Source: Scytonema millei VB511283
GTDB lineage: Bacteria; Cyanobacteriota; Cyanobacteriia; Cyanobacteriales; Chroococcidiopsidaceae
Assembly (NCBI RefSeq): GCF_000817735.3
Contig: NZ_JTJC03000002.1
Location: 628,242-692,241 of the forward strand
Direction: 5' to 3'
Length of the DNA stretch: 64,000 nucleotides
Shown here piece after piece: positions 36,948-46,623 of the stretch (its first letter is position 1; each line of letters starts with the position of its first letter). Made by a program: the position numbers and the translations under genes. The notes beneath the pieces were generated by a model, which saw nothing but the letters and a program-made list of their open reading frames with translations, had not been told where the DNA came from and did no database searches.

Positions 36948-37344
36948 GAATGTTAAAGTAAACTATTTTTGCATCCAAGTTTAGTAAATTTTTTTAACTG
37001 TAAATTTTTTTTAACTTCTGTTCCTAAAGATTATTAAATCGTGATGGGATGGCTACAGGCGATCGGTTTGCATAGTGAGGAGCGAAGAGTGTTAGCAAAG
37101 CAGGACGAAGTCCGAAGCGAGAGAAAACCGCTAGAAGGCAGGCAACATAGGGGTGACAGCTACTCTCATGCCGCAAATGCACCGATCCCTATAGTACAAG
37201 AAATGGGGACAGTTATCAGTTGTCAGCTGTCAGTTATCAGTTATCAACGACTAGTGGCTCGTGACTGGTGACAAGAATTGAGTCAAGCCACTAGCCACCA
37301 GCCACTAGTCCCTGTCAATTACCAATTACCAATTACCCTTTAAA
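36948..37344. other. Divergent menF-menA gap with a structured segment and repeats
   Basis: 397 bp. Left: AT-rich, with the menF promoter expected. Middle: a non-repetitive, GC-richer segment (37061-37187) closed by a long-range stem. Right: TTATCAG heptads (37209-37246), CACTAGCCACCAGCCACTAG units (about 37250-37310) and AATTACC units (37316-37337), ending just before menA. Confidence 0.7.
37061..37187 (+). ncRNA. Candidate structured RNA or leader upstream of menA
   Basis: GATCGGT at 37061-37067 pairs with ACCGATC at 37181-37187, and GCAT (37070-37073) continues the stem with ATGC (37177-37180). Inside are small hairpins such as GGAC-GAA-GTCC and AGCG-...-CGCT. The segment is not one of the tandem repeats and no known riboswitch class is recognised. 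Strand is assumed from the following menA gene. Could also be an uncharacterised dispersed repeat. Confidence 0.35.
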
Positions 37345-38253
37345 ATGACAACAAAGCTGATTGCATATTCTAATTCTCAACCCAAATCAAAGTTGTGGAT
37401 GGCAGCGATTAAACCACCAATGTATAGCGTTGCCATTATTCCAATTTGGGTAGGAACAGCGGTAGCAGTTGCGCAAACAAAAAGTTTGAATGCAGGTGTA
37501 TTTTCGACTTTTCTCACTGCTGCTATTTGTATTGTAGCTTGGAGTAATATCAGTAATGATGTTTTCGATTCTGAAACGGGAATCGATAAAAATAAAGCTC
37601 ACTCTTTAGTGAATTTAACTGGAAACAAACGCCTAATTTTCTGGATTGGGAATCTGTTTTTGACTTTGGGTTTATTGGGTATTTTAGCGATCGCCTGGTG
37701 GCAACGAGACTTAACTATAATTGGAATTATCCTCGCGTGCTGCGCGATCGGCTACGCTTATCAGGGACCACCTTTTCGCTTAGGATATCACGGTTTAGGG
37801 GAAATTCTCTGCTTTGTGGCTTATGGTCCGCTTGCAGTTTCAGCAGCTTACTATAGTCAAACTCAATCTTGGTCAATAACAAATTTAGCTGCTTCAATTA
37901 TTGTCGGAATTGTCACTAGCTTAATTTTATTTTGTTCTCACTTTCACCAAGTCAAGGACGATCTCGCTGCCGGAAAGCGATCGCCTATTGTTCGTTTGGG
38001 TACGGCTTTATCTGCTAATTTATTACCCTGGATTTGTGGTAGTATTTACGCTTTAACTAGTTTATTAGCAGTTTTAAATATATTTCCAACATGGACTTTA
38101 CTCAGTTGGTTAAGTTTACCCTTTGCAATTAAGTTGTGTCGGCACGTTCTACAATATCATGACCAACCAGAGAAAGTCAGCAATTGTAAGTTTATTGCCG
38201 TAGGATTGCATTTTGTCTGCGGATTACTGTTAGGATTGGGATTTATGTTGTGA
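37345..38253 (+). CDS. menA: 2-carboxy-1,4-naphthoquinone phytyltransferase MenA
   Basis: 302 residues, about eight to nine membrane helices of the UbiA prenyltransferase family. The two Asp-rich motifs are NISNDVFDSETGIDKNK and HFHQVKDDLAAGKRSP, which bind the Mg-diphosphate of phytyl-PP. AIKPPMYSVAIIPIWVGTAVA at the N-terminus is typical for cyanobacterial MenA. It joins the phytyl tail to the naphthoate ring of phylloquinone, the photosystem I cofactor, in the membrane. First of three codirectional men genes, 60 bp before menC. Confidence 0.93.
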   Translation: MTTKLIAYSNSQPKSKLWMAAIKPPMYSVAIIPIWVGTAVAVAQTKSLNAGVFSTFLTAAICIVAWSNISNDVFDSETGIDKNKAHSLVNLTGNKRLIFWIGNLFLTLGLLGILAIAWWQRDLTIIGIILACCAIGYAYQGPPFRLGYHGLGEILCFVAYGPLAVSAAYYSQTQSWSITNLAASIIVGIVTSLILFCSHFHQVKDDLAAGKRSPIVRLGTALSANLLPWICGSIYALTSLLAVLNIFPTWTLLSWLSLPFAIKLCRHVLQYHDQPEKVSNCKFIAVGLHFVCGLLLGLGFML

Positions 38254-38313
38254 GTGTCATTTGTCAGTTATCAGTGACTGGTGACTAGTGGCTGGTAGCT
38301 AGAGAAGATTTCC

Positions 38314-39272
38314 ATGACCCAATTCAATTTTCGCCCTTATCGACGACGATTTCAACCACCTCTACAAACAAATCATGGCGTTTGGGATGTGCGAGATGGG
38401 ATTATAATTCGATTGACTAGCGATTCAAATGTGGGATATGGTGAGATTGCGCCTATTAGTTGGTTTGGTTCAGAAACAGTAGAACAAGCTTTAGATTTTT
38501 GTCGCCAGTTACCAAAAGAAGTTTCTGAGGAAATTATTTTTTCAATTCCCGATCGCTTTCCTGCTTGTCAGTTTGGATTTGAATCCGCATGGGAAGATAT
38601 TAATTGTAGGGGCGTACAGATGTATGCCCCTATAATACCTCTTGCTTACAGTGCCTTACTTCCTGCTGGCAAAGCCGCCTTATCAACTTGGCAAAGTTTA
38701 GCAAAAGACGGTTACAGCACCTTTAAATGGAAAATTGGAGTCGATCCCATTGCTGAGGAATTGGCTATTTTTCACCATTTAATTGAAGTGCTACCAGAGG
38801 GAGTAAAACTGCGATTAGATGCTAATGGGGGACTGAGTTATGAAGAGGCAAATTTATGGCTTTATAACTGCGATAATATTATGGCAGCGGGGGCAGGCGG
38901 AGAAATTGAATATATCGAACAGCCGCTTGCTGTAAAAAATTTGACTGAAATGCAAGAGTTAAGTGACTACTATGCTACTGCGATCGCGCTCGATGAATCT
39001 GTGGCAAATCTGACTCAATTAGAGGCGTGTTATCAACGGGGATGGCGAGGAATTTTTACGATCAAACCCAGTATTGCTGGTTCGCCAAGCCGTCTGCGAA
39101 AGTTCTGTCAAGAACGTAAAATTGATGCGGTGTTTTCTTCCGTATTTGAAACTATTGTAGGTAGACAAGCAGCTTTAAAACTAGCAGCAGAACTATCTAT
39201 AAATCGCCGCGCAGTTGGTTTTGGCGTACATCACTGGTTAGAGGAAAACGAACAAACCTGGCTAGAACAATT

Positions 39273-39288
<16 letters not shown>
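38314..39288 (+). CDS. menC: o-Succinylbenzoate synthase MenC
   Basis: 324 residues of the enolase superfamily. Active-site elements in order: the KWKIGV Lys, LRLDANGG Asp, EYIEQPL Glu, ALDESVA Asp, FTIKPSIAGS Lys. It dehydrates SHCHC to o-succinylbenzoate. Residues about 98-108 (RGVQMYAPIIP) are encoded by a GGGGCGTACA/TGTATGCCCC palindromic repeat inserted in frame between the capping domain and the LAYSALLPAG segment. The 3' end overlaps the menE start by 16 bp, suggesting translational coupling. Confidence 0.93.
38606..38634. repeat. GC-rich palindrome copy inside menC
   Basis: GTAGGGGCGTACA, two bases, then TGTATGCCCCTAT. Differs from the intergenic copies at paired positions, with one G-U pair retained, so the hairpin persists although it is translated. 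Confidence 0.8.
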
Positions 39289-40700
<1,412 letters not shown>

Positions 40701-41212
40701 TTAGTTGTCGTCTGGTTCTGCTTTCAGGATCGATACAAACGTGTTCTGTCAAGACTTTGGCGACTTCGCGATCGCGTGCGTCAATTATTTTATACGTTAC
40801 CTCAAAATAATCGTCACCCATATATTTTGGTGTCAGATCGATTAAAATCTTATCGCCACAAAACATCGGACGGAAAAAATCTGCACTGGCATGAACGATC
40901 GGAATGGCAACCGATGATTTACCAAAAAATGCTTGAATGTTAACTCCCGATGCCGCTAAAGACTCTTCGTAAGCTTCATGGCATATAGATAGAACGCTGG
41001 CAAAGTAGACAACCCCAGCCGCGTCAGTATCCTGAAAGCGAATAGTACGAGTGTATGTAAATGTCATTTATCGAGGAATACGTTCACATCTATTTATCTC
41101 CGATAGTGCCAGAATTCGCCACTCATTTTTCTTTTTTTCTTAATTTTTAACGCCAATCCAGAGTGAAGAGGCATTAAATATTCTCCAACTTGCATAAAAA
41201 TAGAGTTTTATT

Positions 41213-41241
41213 CCCCCCTTTTTAAGGAGGGTTAGGGGGGA
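41213..41241. repeat. C6-TTTTTAA-G palindromic repeat with tail
   Basis: CCCCCCTTTTTAAGGAGGG followed by TTAGGGGGGATC, same family as 45367-45385. Located just after the ABC permease stop on the minus strand. Confidence 0.8.
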
Positions 41242-41255
41242 TCGAGAGTACTAGA

Positions 41256-42032
41256 TCACAATTTTCTCTCCACTATCAACATCCGCCGATAAGACAACCA
41301 TCCTCCCAGTACCATCAATGCCGTGAAGCCAACTAAAAAATAAAAATTCTCGGCGATTTCAGCAATCTCACTGCCATTAGCAGAAACTTTTAAAAAAGCT
41401 GTATTCATGTGATAAATCGGATTAAACTTGGCAATTTGTTGTAAATTTTTCGGAAACAAAAAAGCAGGGATAAAAGCACCGCCTAACATTAATAGCGGTA
41501 CGCCAAAAGCAGCAATTAAAGCATTCACATCCTCCGTACGACGGGCTAGTTGCGTGCCTAAAATAAAACCTAAACCTACGTATGCAGCGATACTCAGTAG
41601 AATAATTAAGCAGCCTAGAATAACGGAACCATTGAAACTCGCATTAAAAAATAATGAAGAAATCGTATAAATTAGCACAGCTTGTCCTATGCCTATACAA
41701 CTGTGAGCGAGAAAAATTCCTAAAAAGTAGGACGTGCCACTTAGAGGAGAAATGAATAGACGCTTAAGAGTTTGTTGTTCTCGTTCGGAAACGATCGCCG
41801 CAACCGTACCACCTAAACAACTGAAAAACAACGCTGCACCCACTAACGTTAAGGGCGCAGCGATATTAAAAGCTTGGTCTATTGACAGCTTGGCTCGTTC
41901 TGCCAAAATAAATCCGTTAAGTAACAATACAGAGACAGGAAAAATACTCCAAAAAATTAAGCTGCGACGGCGACGCAGTAGTTCAATTAAGATTCGTTGT
42001 GCGACAGCCAGCGTTTCTCGCCAGTATTTCAT
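41256..42032 (-). CDS. ABC-2 type transporter permease
   Basis: 258 residues, six predicted helices. The N-terminus (YWRETLAVAQRILIELLRRRRSLIFWSIFPVSVLLLNGFIL) and the core with VSEREQQTLKRLFISPLSGTSYFLG match ABC-2/DrrB-like permeases. No ATPase gene is adjacent; a DrrA-like ATPase is encoded 13 kb away at 55432-56283 and could be the partner (inference). Its start codon lies 23 bp from the start of the divergent CruE-like gene, so promoter elements must overlap coding sequence. Confidence 0.85.
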   Translation of the reverse strand: MKYWRETLAVAQRILIELLRRRRSLIFWSIFPVSVLLLNGFILAERAKLSIDQAFNIAAPLTLVGAALFFSCLGGTVAAIVSEREQQTLKRLFISPLSGTSYFLGIFLAHSCIGIGQAVLIYTISSLFFNASFNGSVILGCLIILLSIAAYVGLGFILGTQLARRTEDVNALIAAFGVPLLMLGGAFIPAFLFPKNLQQIAKFNPIYHMNTAFLKVSANGSEIAEIAENFYFLVGFTALMVLGGWLSYRRMLIVERKL

Positions 42033-42055
42033 CGTGATGGGAGTGAGGAGTTAAC

Positions 42056-44179
42056 TTGAATCCATTATCAAACGACGTGCTTTCGCAGCCAATTTCTCGA
42101 CGCACTTTATTTAAGTTATGTGGGATTGGTGCTGTCGGGGGAGTTGTGGGATACACTCGGTTCTCAAAACCACAGCCTACAGTACACCAACCAGATAGAT
42201 TCAATCTACCGCGATCGCTAACTCAATCGAAAAGCGTAGTTGTTGTCGGTGGAGGATTAGCGGGATTAGCTTGCGCCTACGAACTGAGTCAGCGCGGATT
42301 TGCCGTGACGCTATTAGAGAGATCGCCACAACTGGGTGGTAAGATTGCCAGCTGGCAGGTTGAAGCCGCAGGGGAAACTTTTATGATGGAACATGGCTTC
42401 CACGGTTTCTTTCCCCAGTACTACAACCTCAAAAGTATCGTGGCAGAACTGGAAATTCAGGACAATTTTCGGTCTTTAAATTCCTACGCCGTCCTCTATC
42501 GGGGAGAAAAGTACCAGCCAGAAGTTTTCCGTCCCAGCCACTCAGCGTTCCCGTGGAATATCGTCGATTTAGCGATCGCCTCTCCGAATCGGCTTAAATG
42601 GGGTATTAACCTGACAAAATGGGAACACTGGCAGGTGTTTCGGGCAATTACCGGATTTCAAACCCAAAAAACCTTTCAACGTCTAGATCATCTTTCCGTA
42701 GCTGAGTGGGTAGAACGGAGTTTTCCCCAAGGATTATACGATTTATACTTTTTACCCTTCGCCAAATCAAGCTTAAATGCTCCCGATCTCATGAGTGTAG
42801 GGGAATTAATGCAATTTTTCCACTTCTATTTTTTTGGCAATCCCGAAGGACTCGCTTTTAACGGTACGCGCTACGACATGGGTACGAGTTTAGTCCAACC
42901 AATTGCCCAGGCGATCGAGCAAAATGGTGGCAAGATCGTCACAGGTGCAATCGTCACCGCAATTCAGGCTCAAAATGGCAAGATTTCATCCCTTAGCTAT
43001 TCTCAGGGAGAAGGGGAGGATACACCGTTTTGGGTATCGGGAGTCGGGAGTCGGGAGTCGGTAGGGGCGGGTTTGGAAACCCACCCGTACGGGAGTAGGG
43101 GCGGGTTCACCCAAAATCTCAATTCCCCCGCAGATAAGTCTGGCAAACCCGCCCTTCCAGAGATCGACAGCGGCAAAAACATAGAATATTACGGTGCAGC
43201 CGATCGCATGTATGCTGTTTCTCCCGAATATAAAGAAGCCATCTCCCTCACTTGTACTCATCAAGGCTGTACGGTACAGCTAGCAGAAGATGGCAAGTTT
43301 CACTGTCCCTGTCATGGCGCAGTATACGATCGCCACGGAAAAGTCTTGAAAGGACCCGCACAAAAAGATTTACCCCGCTTTCAAGTCGTCAAACAGCAGA
43401 AAGAACGGTTACAGCTAGTAGCAGTAAACGGGAGTCGGGAGTCGGGAGTCGGGAGTCGGGAATTATTCAGCAACCAACTACCAACTACCAACTACCAACT
43501 ACCCATTACCAACTACCCATTACCAATTCAAGCCGATTACTACGTCTTCGCCACTGACGTACCAGGAGTACAACAATTATTTACCCTAGTTACGGGAGAA
43601 GTTAGCCAGCAAGTGCGATCGCAAGTCGAAAAATTATCTCTAGCCGATCCTTTCGCTGTCTGTCGCTTCTGGTTCGATCGCGATTTTGATTGGGAACACA
43701 GCAATTTTACCTCTTTATCTGGCTATCAACTCACCGATAGCATTACGCTTTATCACCGCATTCAGGAACCGTATATTGATTGGGCAAATAAAACAGGTGG
43801 TAGCGTCGTGGAGTTACACGCCTATTGTTACAAAGAAAAAGAGTTTCCCCACCAGCAAGCCTTATTAACAACATTCGAGCAAGAATTATATGAAATCGTA
43901 CCGCAGTTACAGCAAGCAAAAATGTTGCATCGGGAATTGGTCAATCAAAAGAATTTTTCTGGTTATCCACCAAATAGCTATAGCGATCGACCGGAAACAA
44001 GTACGGAGATTCCTAATTTAATATTCGCAGGTGATTGGGTCAAAATGCCATTTCCTTGCGGATTGATGGAAAGGGCAGTAAGTAGTGGGTTATTAGCAGC
44101 AAATGAGATTTTACATCGCGAAGGATTGCAAAGGCGATCTCTTTTCTCGGTTGATCCAGAGGGCATGTTGAAGATTTAA
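42056..44179 (+). CDS. CruE/CrtU-like carotene desaturase/methyltransferase with internal Rieske domain, Tat signal
   Basis: 707 residues. A twin-arginine leader (SRRTLFKLCGIGAVGGVVGY) precedes an FAD domain (VVVVGGGLAGLACAYELSQR). GFHGFFPQYYNLKSIV and SSLNAPDLMSVGELMQFFHFYF match CrtU/CruE enzymes that make aromatic carotenoid rings. A Rieske [2Fe-2S] domain with C400-T-H402 and C417-P-C-H420, plus disulfide Cys405/Cys419, sits inside the FAD domain; NLIFAGDWVKMPFPCGLMERAVSSG closes it. Two translated repeats (about 328-368 and 459-492) flank the Rieske domain. Start is TTG at 42056 with AGGAG five bases upstream. A related phytoene-desaturase-like role cannot be excluded. Confidence 0.72.
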   Translation: MNPLSNDVLSQPISRRTLFKLCGIGAVGGVVGYTRFSKPQPTVHQPDRFNLPRSLTQSKSVVVVGGGLAGLACAYELSQRGFAVTLLERSPQLGGKIASWQVEAAGETFMMEHGFHGFFPQYYNLKSIVAELEIQDNFRSLNSYAVLYRGEKYQPEVFRPSHSAFPWNIVDLAIASPNRLKWGINLTKWEHWQVFRAITGFQTQKTFQRLDHLSVAEWVERSFPQGLYDLYFLPFAKSSLNAPDLMSVGELMQFFHFYFFGNPEGLAFNGTRYDMGTSLVQPIAQAIEQNGGKIVTGAIVTAIQAQNGKISSLSYSQGEGEDTPFWVSGVGSRESVGAGLETHPYGSRGGFTQNLNSPADKSGKPALPEIDSGKNIEYYGAADRMYAVSPEYKEAISLTCTHQGCTVQLAEDGKFHCPCHGAVYDRHGKVLKGPAQKDLPRFQVVKQQKERLQLVAVNGSRESGVGSRELFSNQLPTTNYQLPITNYPLPIQADYYVFATDVPGVQQLFTLVTGEVSQQVRSQVEKLSLADPFAVCRFWFDRDFDWEHSNFTSLSGYQLTDSITLYHRIQEPYIDWANKTGGSVVELHAYCYKEKEFPHQQALLTTFEQELYEIVPQLQQAKMLHRELVNQKNFSGYPPNSYSDRPETSTEIPNLIFAGDWVKMPFPCGLMERAVSSGLLAANEILHREGLQRRSLFSVDPEGMLKI
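43038..43158. repeat. First in-frame repeat insert in the CruE-like gene
   Basis: GGGAGTCGGGAGTCGG units followed by a GTAGGGGCGGGTT/AACCCACCC palindrome and GGCAAACCCGCC. It is translated in frame and lies just upstream of the Rieske segment. Confidence 0.82.
43429..43529. repeat. Second in-frame repeat insert in the CruE-like gene
   Basis: Four GGGAGTC heptads, then about seven CAACTAC/CATTACC units, read as SRESGVGSRE and [13 protein letters not shown]. It lies just downstream of the Rieske segment. Confidence 0.85.
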
Positions 44180-44184
44180 CCAAA

Positions 44185-44212
44185 GTAGGGTGCATTATTC
44201 AACGCACCCTAC
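44185..44212 (+). repeat. GTAGGGTGC hairpin between the two redox genes
   Basis: GTAGGGTGC and GCACCCTAC arms (9 bp) around a 10-base loop, six bases after the CruE-like stop. It may limit readthrough into the next gene or stabilise the upstream message. Confidence 0.75.
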
Positions 44213-44250
44213 AAATTTCAAAATTATTAGATTCAAAAATATATAAAGCT

Positions 44251-45306
44251 ATGCAAACACCCTCACTAATTTCACAACAGCGCGATATTCGACAAACCGG
44301 AATTAATCCGAATCACTGGTATGCAGTCGCCCGAAGTAGTGAAGTTACTACTAATCCTATAGCCGTTACTCTTTGGCAGCAAGCGATCGCAATTTATCGT
44401 GGCAACGATGGTAAAGTCTATGCTTTAGAAGATCGATGTCCGCACCGTCAAGTCAAACTTAGTCACGGACGAGTTGTAGATAACAATATAGAATGTGCTT
44501 ACCACGGCTGGCATATAGGGGGAAATGGTGAATGTGTTGCCGTTCCTTATTTGGCAGCAAATCAAAAACTACCAAATTGCAAAATTCGCCATTATCCAGT
44601 ACGAGAACAGGATGGTTTTATTTGGATATTTCCTGGCGATTCCAATATATCTACACAAATTCAACCTTTGGGCTTACCAGAATGGGATCATCTCAACTAT
44701 ATTGCCACTGTTTCAATTATTGAATGTACCGCTCACTATTCTTATTTAATTGAAAACTTGATGGATATGTACCACGGGCATTTACATCAAAGTTGGCAAG
44801 CTTGGGCAGATCCAGTGTTGCAAGATATTTATGAAGATAACGGACGAGTTGACGCGCATTACCAAGCACAAAGTTATTATAAAATTGATAAAATCTGGTC
44901 GATATCACAATTATTTTTCCCTGCCTTACGTCGGCTTCACCCAGAACCTTTAGACGTGAGCTATATTTATCCCAATTGGACATCAACATTAGGAAATGAT
45001 TTTAAAATTTATTGTTTATTTTGCCCAATCAATGACATTAAAACTCGTGCCTATTTAATTCATTTTACTTCTCTCAATGCCTTCTGGCGCTTGCATAAAT
45101 TACCCGTAGCTTTTAGGAAGTTCGTCAAAAACAGTTTATTTGGTTCGGCACAGAAATTATTAGATGGATTAGTCCTTCAAGATGTACAAATGATTGAAGA
45201 GGAACAGCAAGCCTATCTCGCCCATCCAGAACAAAAAAATCATGAATTAAACCGCGCTTTAGTTAGCGTCCAAAAATTGATTAGAAGTCAAGCTAATACT
45301 GATTAG
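44251..45306 (+). CDS. Rieske non-heme iron oxygenase
   Basis: 351 residues. N-terminal Rieske centre C63-P-H65 and C82-A-Y-H85 (DRCPHRQVKLSHG, ECAYHGWHIG), lacking the disulfide cysteines, as in oxygenase-type Rieske domains. The mononuclear iron site is N169-x2-D172-x2-H175-x3-H179 (ENLMDMYHGHLHQ). It belongs to the ring-hydroxylating/pheophorbide-oxygenase-like group. Codirectional with the CruE-like gene 71 bp upstream. Synechoxanthin synthesis is known to use a Rieske protein (CruH) to oxidise aromatic-carotenoid methyl groups, so that role is a reasonable guess; homology to CruH was not tested. Confidence 0.85.
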   Translation: MQTPSLISQQRDIRQTGINPNHWYAVARSSEVTTNPIAVTLWQQAIAIYRGNDGKVYALEDRCPHRQVKLSHGRVVDNNIECAYHGWHIGGNGECVAVPYLAANQKLPNCKIRHYPVREQDGFIWIFPGDSNISTQIQPLGLPEWDHLNYIATVSIIECTAHYSYLIENLMDMYHGHLHQSWQAWADPVLQDIYEDNGRVDAHYQAQSYYKIDKIWSISQLFFPALRRLHPEPLDVSYIYPNWTSTLGNDFKIYCLFCPINDIKTRAYLIHFTSLNAFWRLHKLPVAFRKFVKNSLFGSAQKLLDGLVLQDVQMIEEEQQAYLAHPEQKNHELNRALVSVQKLIRSQANTD

Positions 45307-45366
45307 CGATCGCTCTTTTAACCTCATGCCACTTCTATTTGTTTTTGCACAGATCCCGTTCCATAG

Positions 45367-45385
45367 CCCCCCTTAAAAAGGGGGG
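45367..45385. repeat. C6-TTAAAAA-G6 palindrome between convergent genes
   Basis: CCCCCCTTAAAAAGGGGGG followed by TTGGGGGGATC. It lies between the Rieske oxygenase stop and the cysK stop, where it could terminate both. Confidence 0.85.
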
Positions 45386-45423
45386 TTGGGGGGATCTTCC
45401 GAGACACGGCTGAGAGAAAAGAT

Positions 45424-46398
45424 CTAAGCTGGCAACAGTCCCTTTTCTCCTAACCAGGCACGATTAAACAACCGCGATTGATAGCGCGTACCGCTATCGC
45501 ATAAAATTGTCACAATTGTATGACCTGGACCCAACTGCTTAGCTAATTCGATCGCCGCACCGACATTAATACCCGTAGAACCGCCGAGAAATAATCCCTC
45601 TTCTTGCAGCAAACGGTAGACAATTTGCACTGCTACAGTGTCAGTAACGCGAATTGCATCGTCAATCGGTGCGCCCTCCATGTTAGCAGTCACTCGACTA
45701 TTACCGATGCCCTCGGTGATAGAGTTACCCTCGCTTTTAGTTTCACCTGTCTTGATATAACTGTAAAGCGCGCTACCCATTGGATCGGCTAAAACTGTCT
45801 TGATAGCAGGATTTTTTTCTTTTAGGTACATTGCTACCCCTGCTAGCGTACCGCCAGTACCTGTGGATGTGACCCATACGTCAACTTTACCATCCGTCTG
45901 TTCCCAAATTTCTTTTCCAGTCGTTTCATAGTGCGCCGTGCGATTGGCTAAATTATCAAACTGGTTTGCCCAAATTGCGTTTTCCATCTCTTCGGCAATT
46001 CTACCGGAGAGCCTGACATAATTATTCGGGTCTTTGTATGGTACGGCAGGAACGGGACGCACCTCAGCCCCCAACAGCCTCAACGCATCCATTTTTTCTT
46101 GCGACTGGGTATCGGGAATCACAATTAAGCTTTTGTAGCCCTTAGCATTACAAATATGGGCAAGTCCGATGCCAGTATTTCCCGCTGTCCCTTCTACCAC
46201 CGTACCCCCAGGTTTGAGAATGCCTTTTTCTTCCGCATCCTTAATAATGTAAAGTGCGGCGCGGTCTTTCACCGAACCCCCAGGGTTAAGAAACTCTGCC
46301 TTACCAAGAATTTCACACCCAGTCTCTTCACTGAAGCGGTTAAGCCGGATCAGGGGTGTATTGCCTACAGTACCGACAAACCCGTTTTTGATATCCAT
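45424..46398 (-). CDS. cysK: Cysteine synthase A (O-acetylserine sulfhydrylase)
   Basis: 324 residues from ATG 46398 (MDIKNGFVGTVGNTPLIRLN); an upstream ATG at 46422 would add eight residues not found in the usual family N-terminus. PLP-Lys is in NPGGSVKDRAAL, the substrate loop is EGTAGNTGIGLAHI, and the phosphate-binding loop is TSTGTGGTLAGVAMYLKEKNP. It makes cysteine from O-acetylserine and sulfide in the cytoplasm. The C-terminal VTILCDSGTRYQSRLFNRAWL belongs to the cyanobacterial SrpG/CysK branch. Divergent from the HEAT-repeat gene. Confidence 0.93.
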   Translation of the reverse strand: MDIKNGFVGTVGNTPLIRLNRFSEETGCEILGKAEFLNPGGSVKDRAALYIIKDAEEKGILKPGGTVVEGTAGNTGIGLAHICNAKGYKSLIVIPDTQSQEKMDALRLLGAEVRPVPAVPYKDPNNYVRLSGRIAEEMENAIWANQFDNLANRTAHYETTGKEIWEQTDGKVDVWVTSTGTGGTLAGVAMYLKEKNPAIKTVLADPMGSALYSYIKTGETKSEGNSITEGIGNSRVTANMEGAPIDDAIRVTDTVAVQIVYRLLQEEGLFLGGSTGINVGAAIELAKQLGPGHTIVTILCDSGTRYQSRLFNRAWLGEKGLLPA

Positions 46399-46623
46399 TC
46401 CTAAACTACCGTTAATTATCATCTATAAAAATTCTGACTTATTGCGGTAGATGGTAGGGTGTATTGTTGCGATCTTCAGATGGCAGTCGCAAGTGCGATC
46501 GCAGATAAAAACATAAAGGAGTTAGCCGTAGGGTGTCGGGCAGAGTAAAATCATTGTAGCTAACTATATGGATCGCCAAGCCACATCAATTGATGGCAAA
46601 AGAACGCGGTGAACAGATCGCTC

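Noticed and set aside
37041-37271. 76-residue open frame before menA
   Set aside because: Its end is repeat-encoded and it overlaps the candidate structured segment; no domain or ribosome site.
46609-46623. GTG start for the HEAT-repeat protein
   Set aside because: It would only add NRSL to a family that begins MYDEDD; no better ribosome site.
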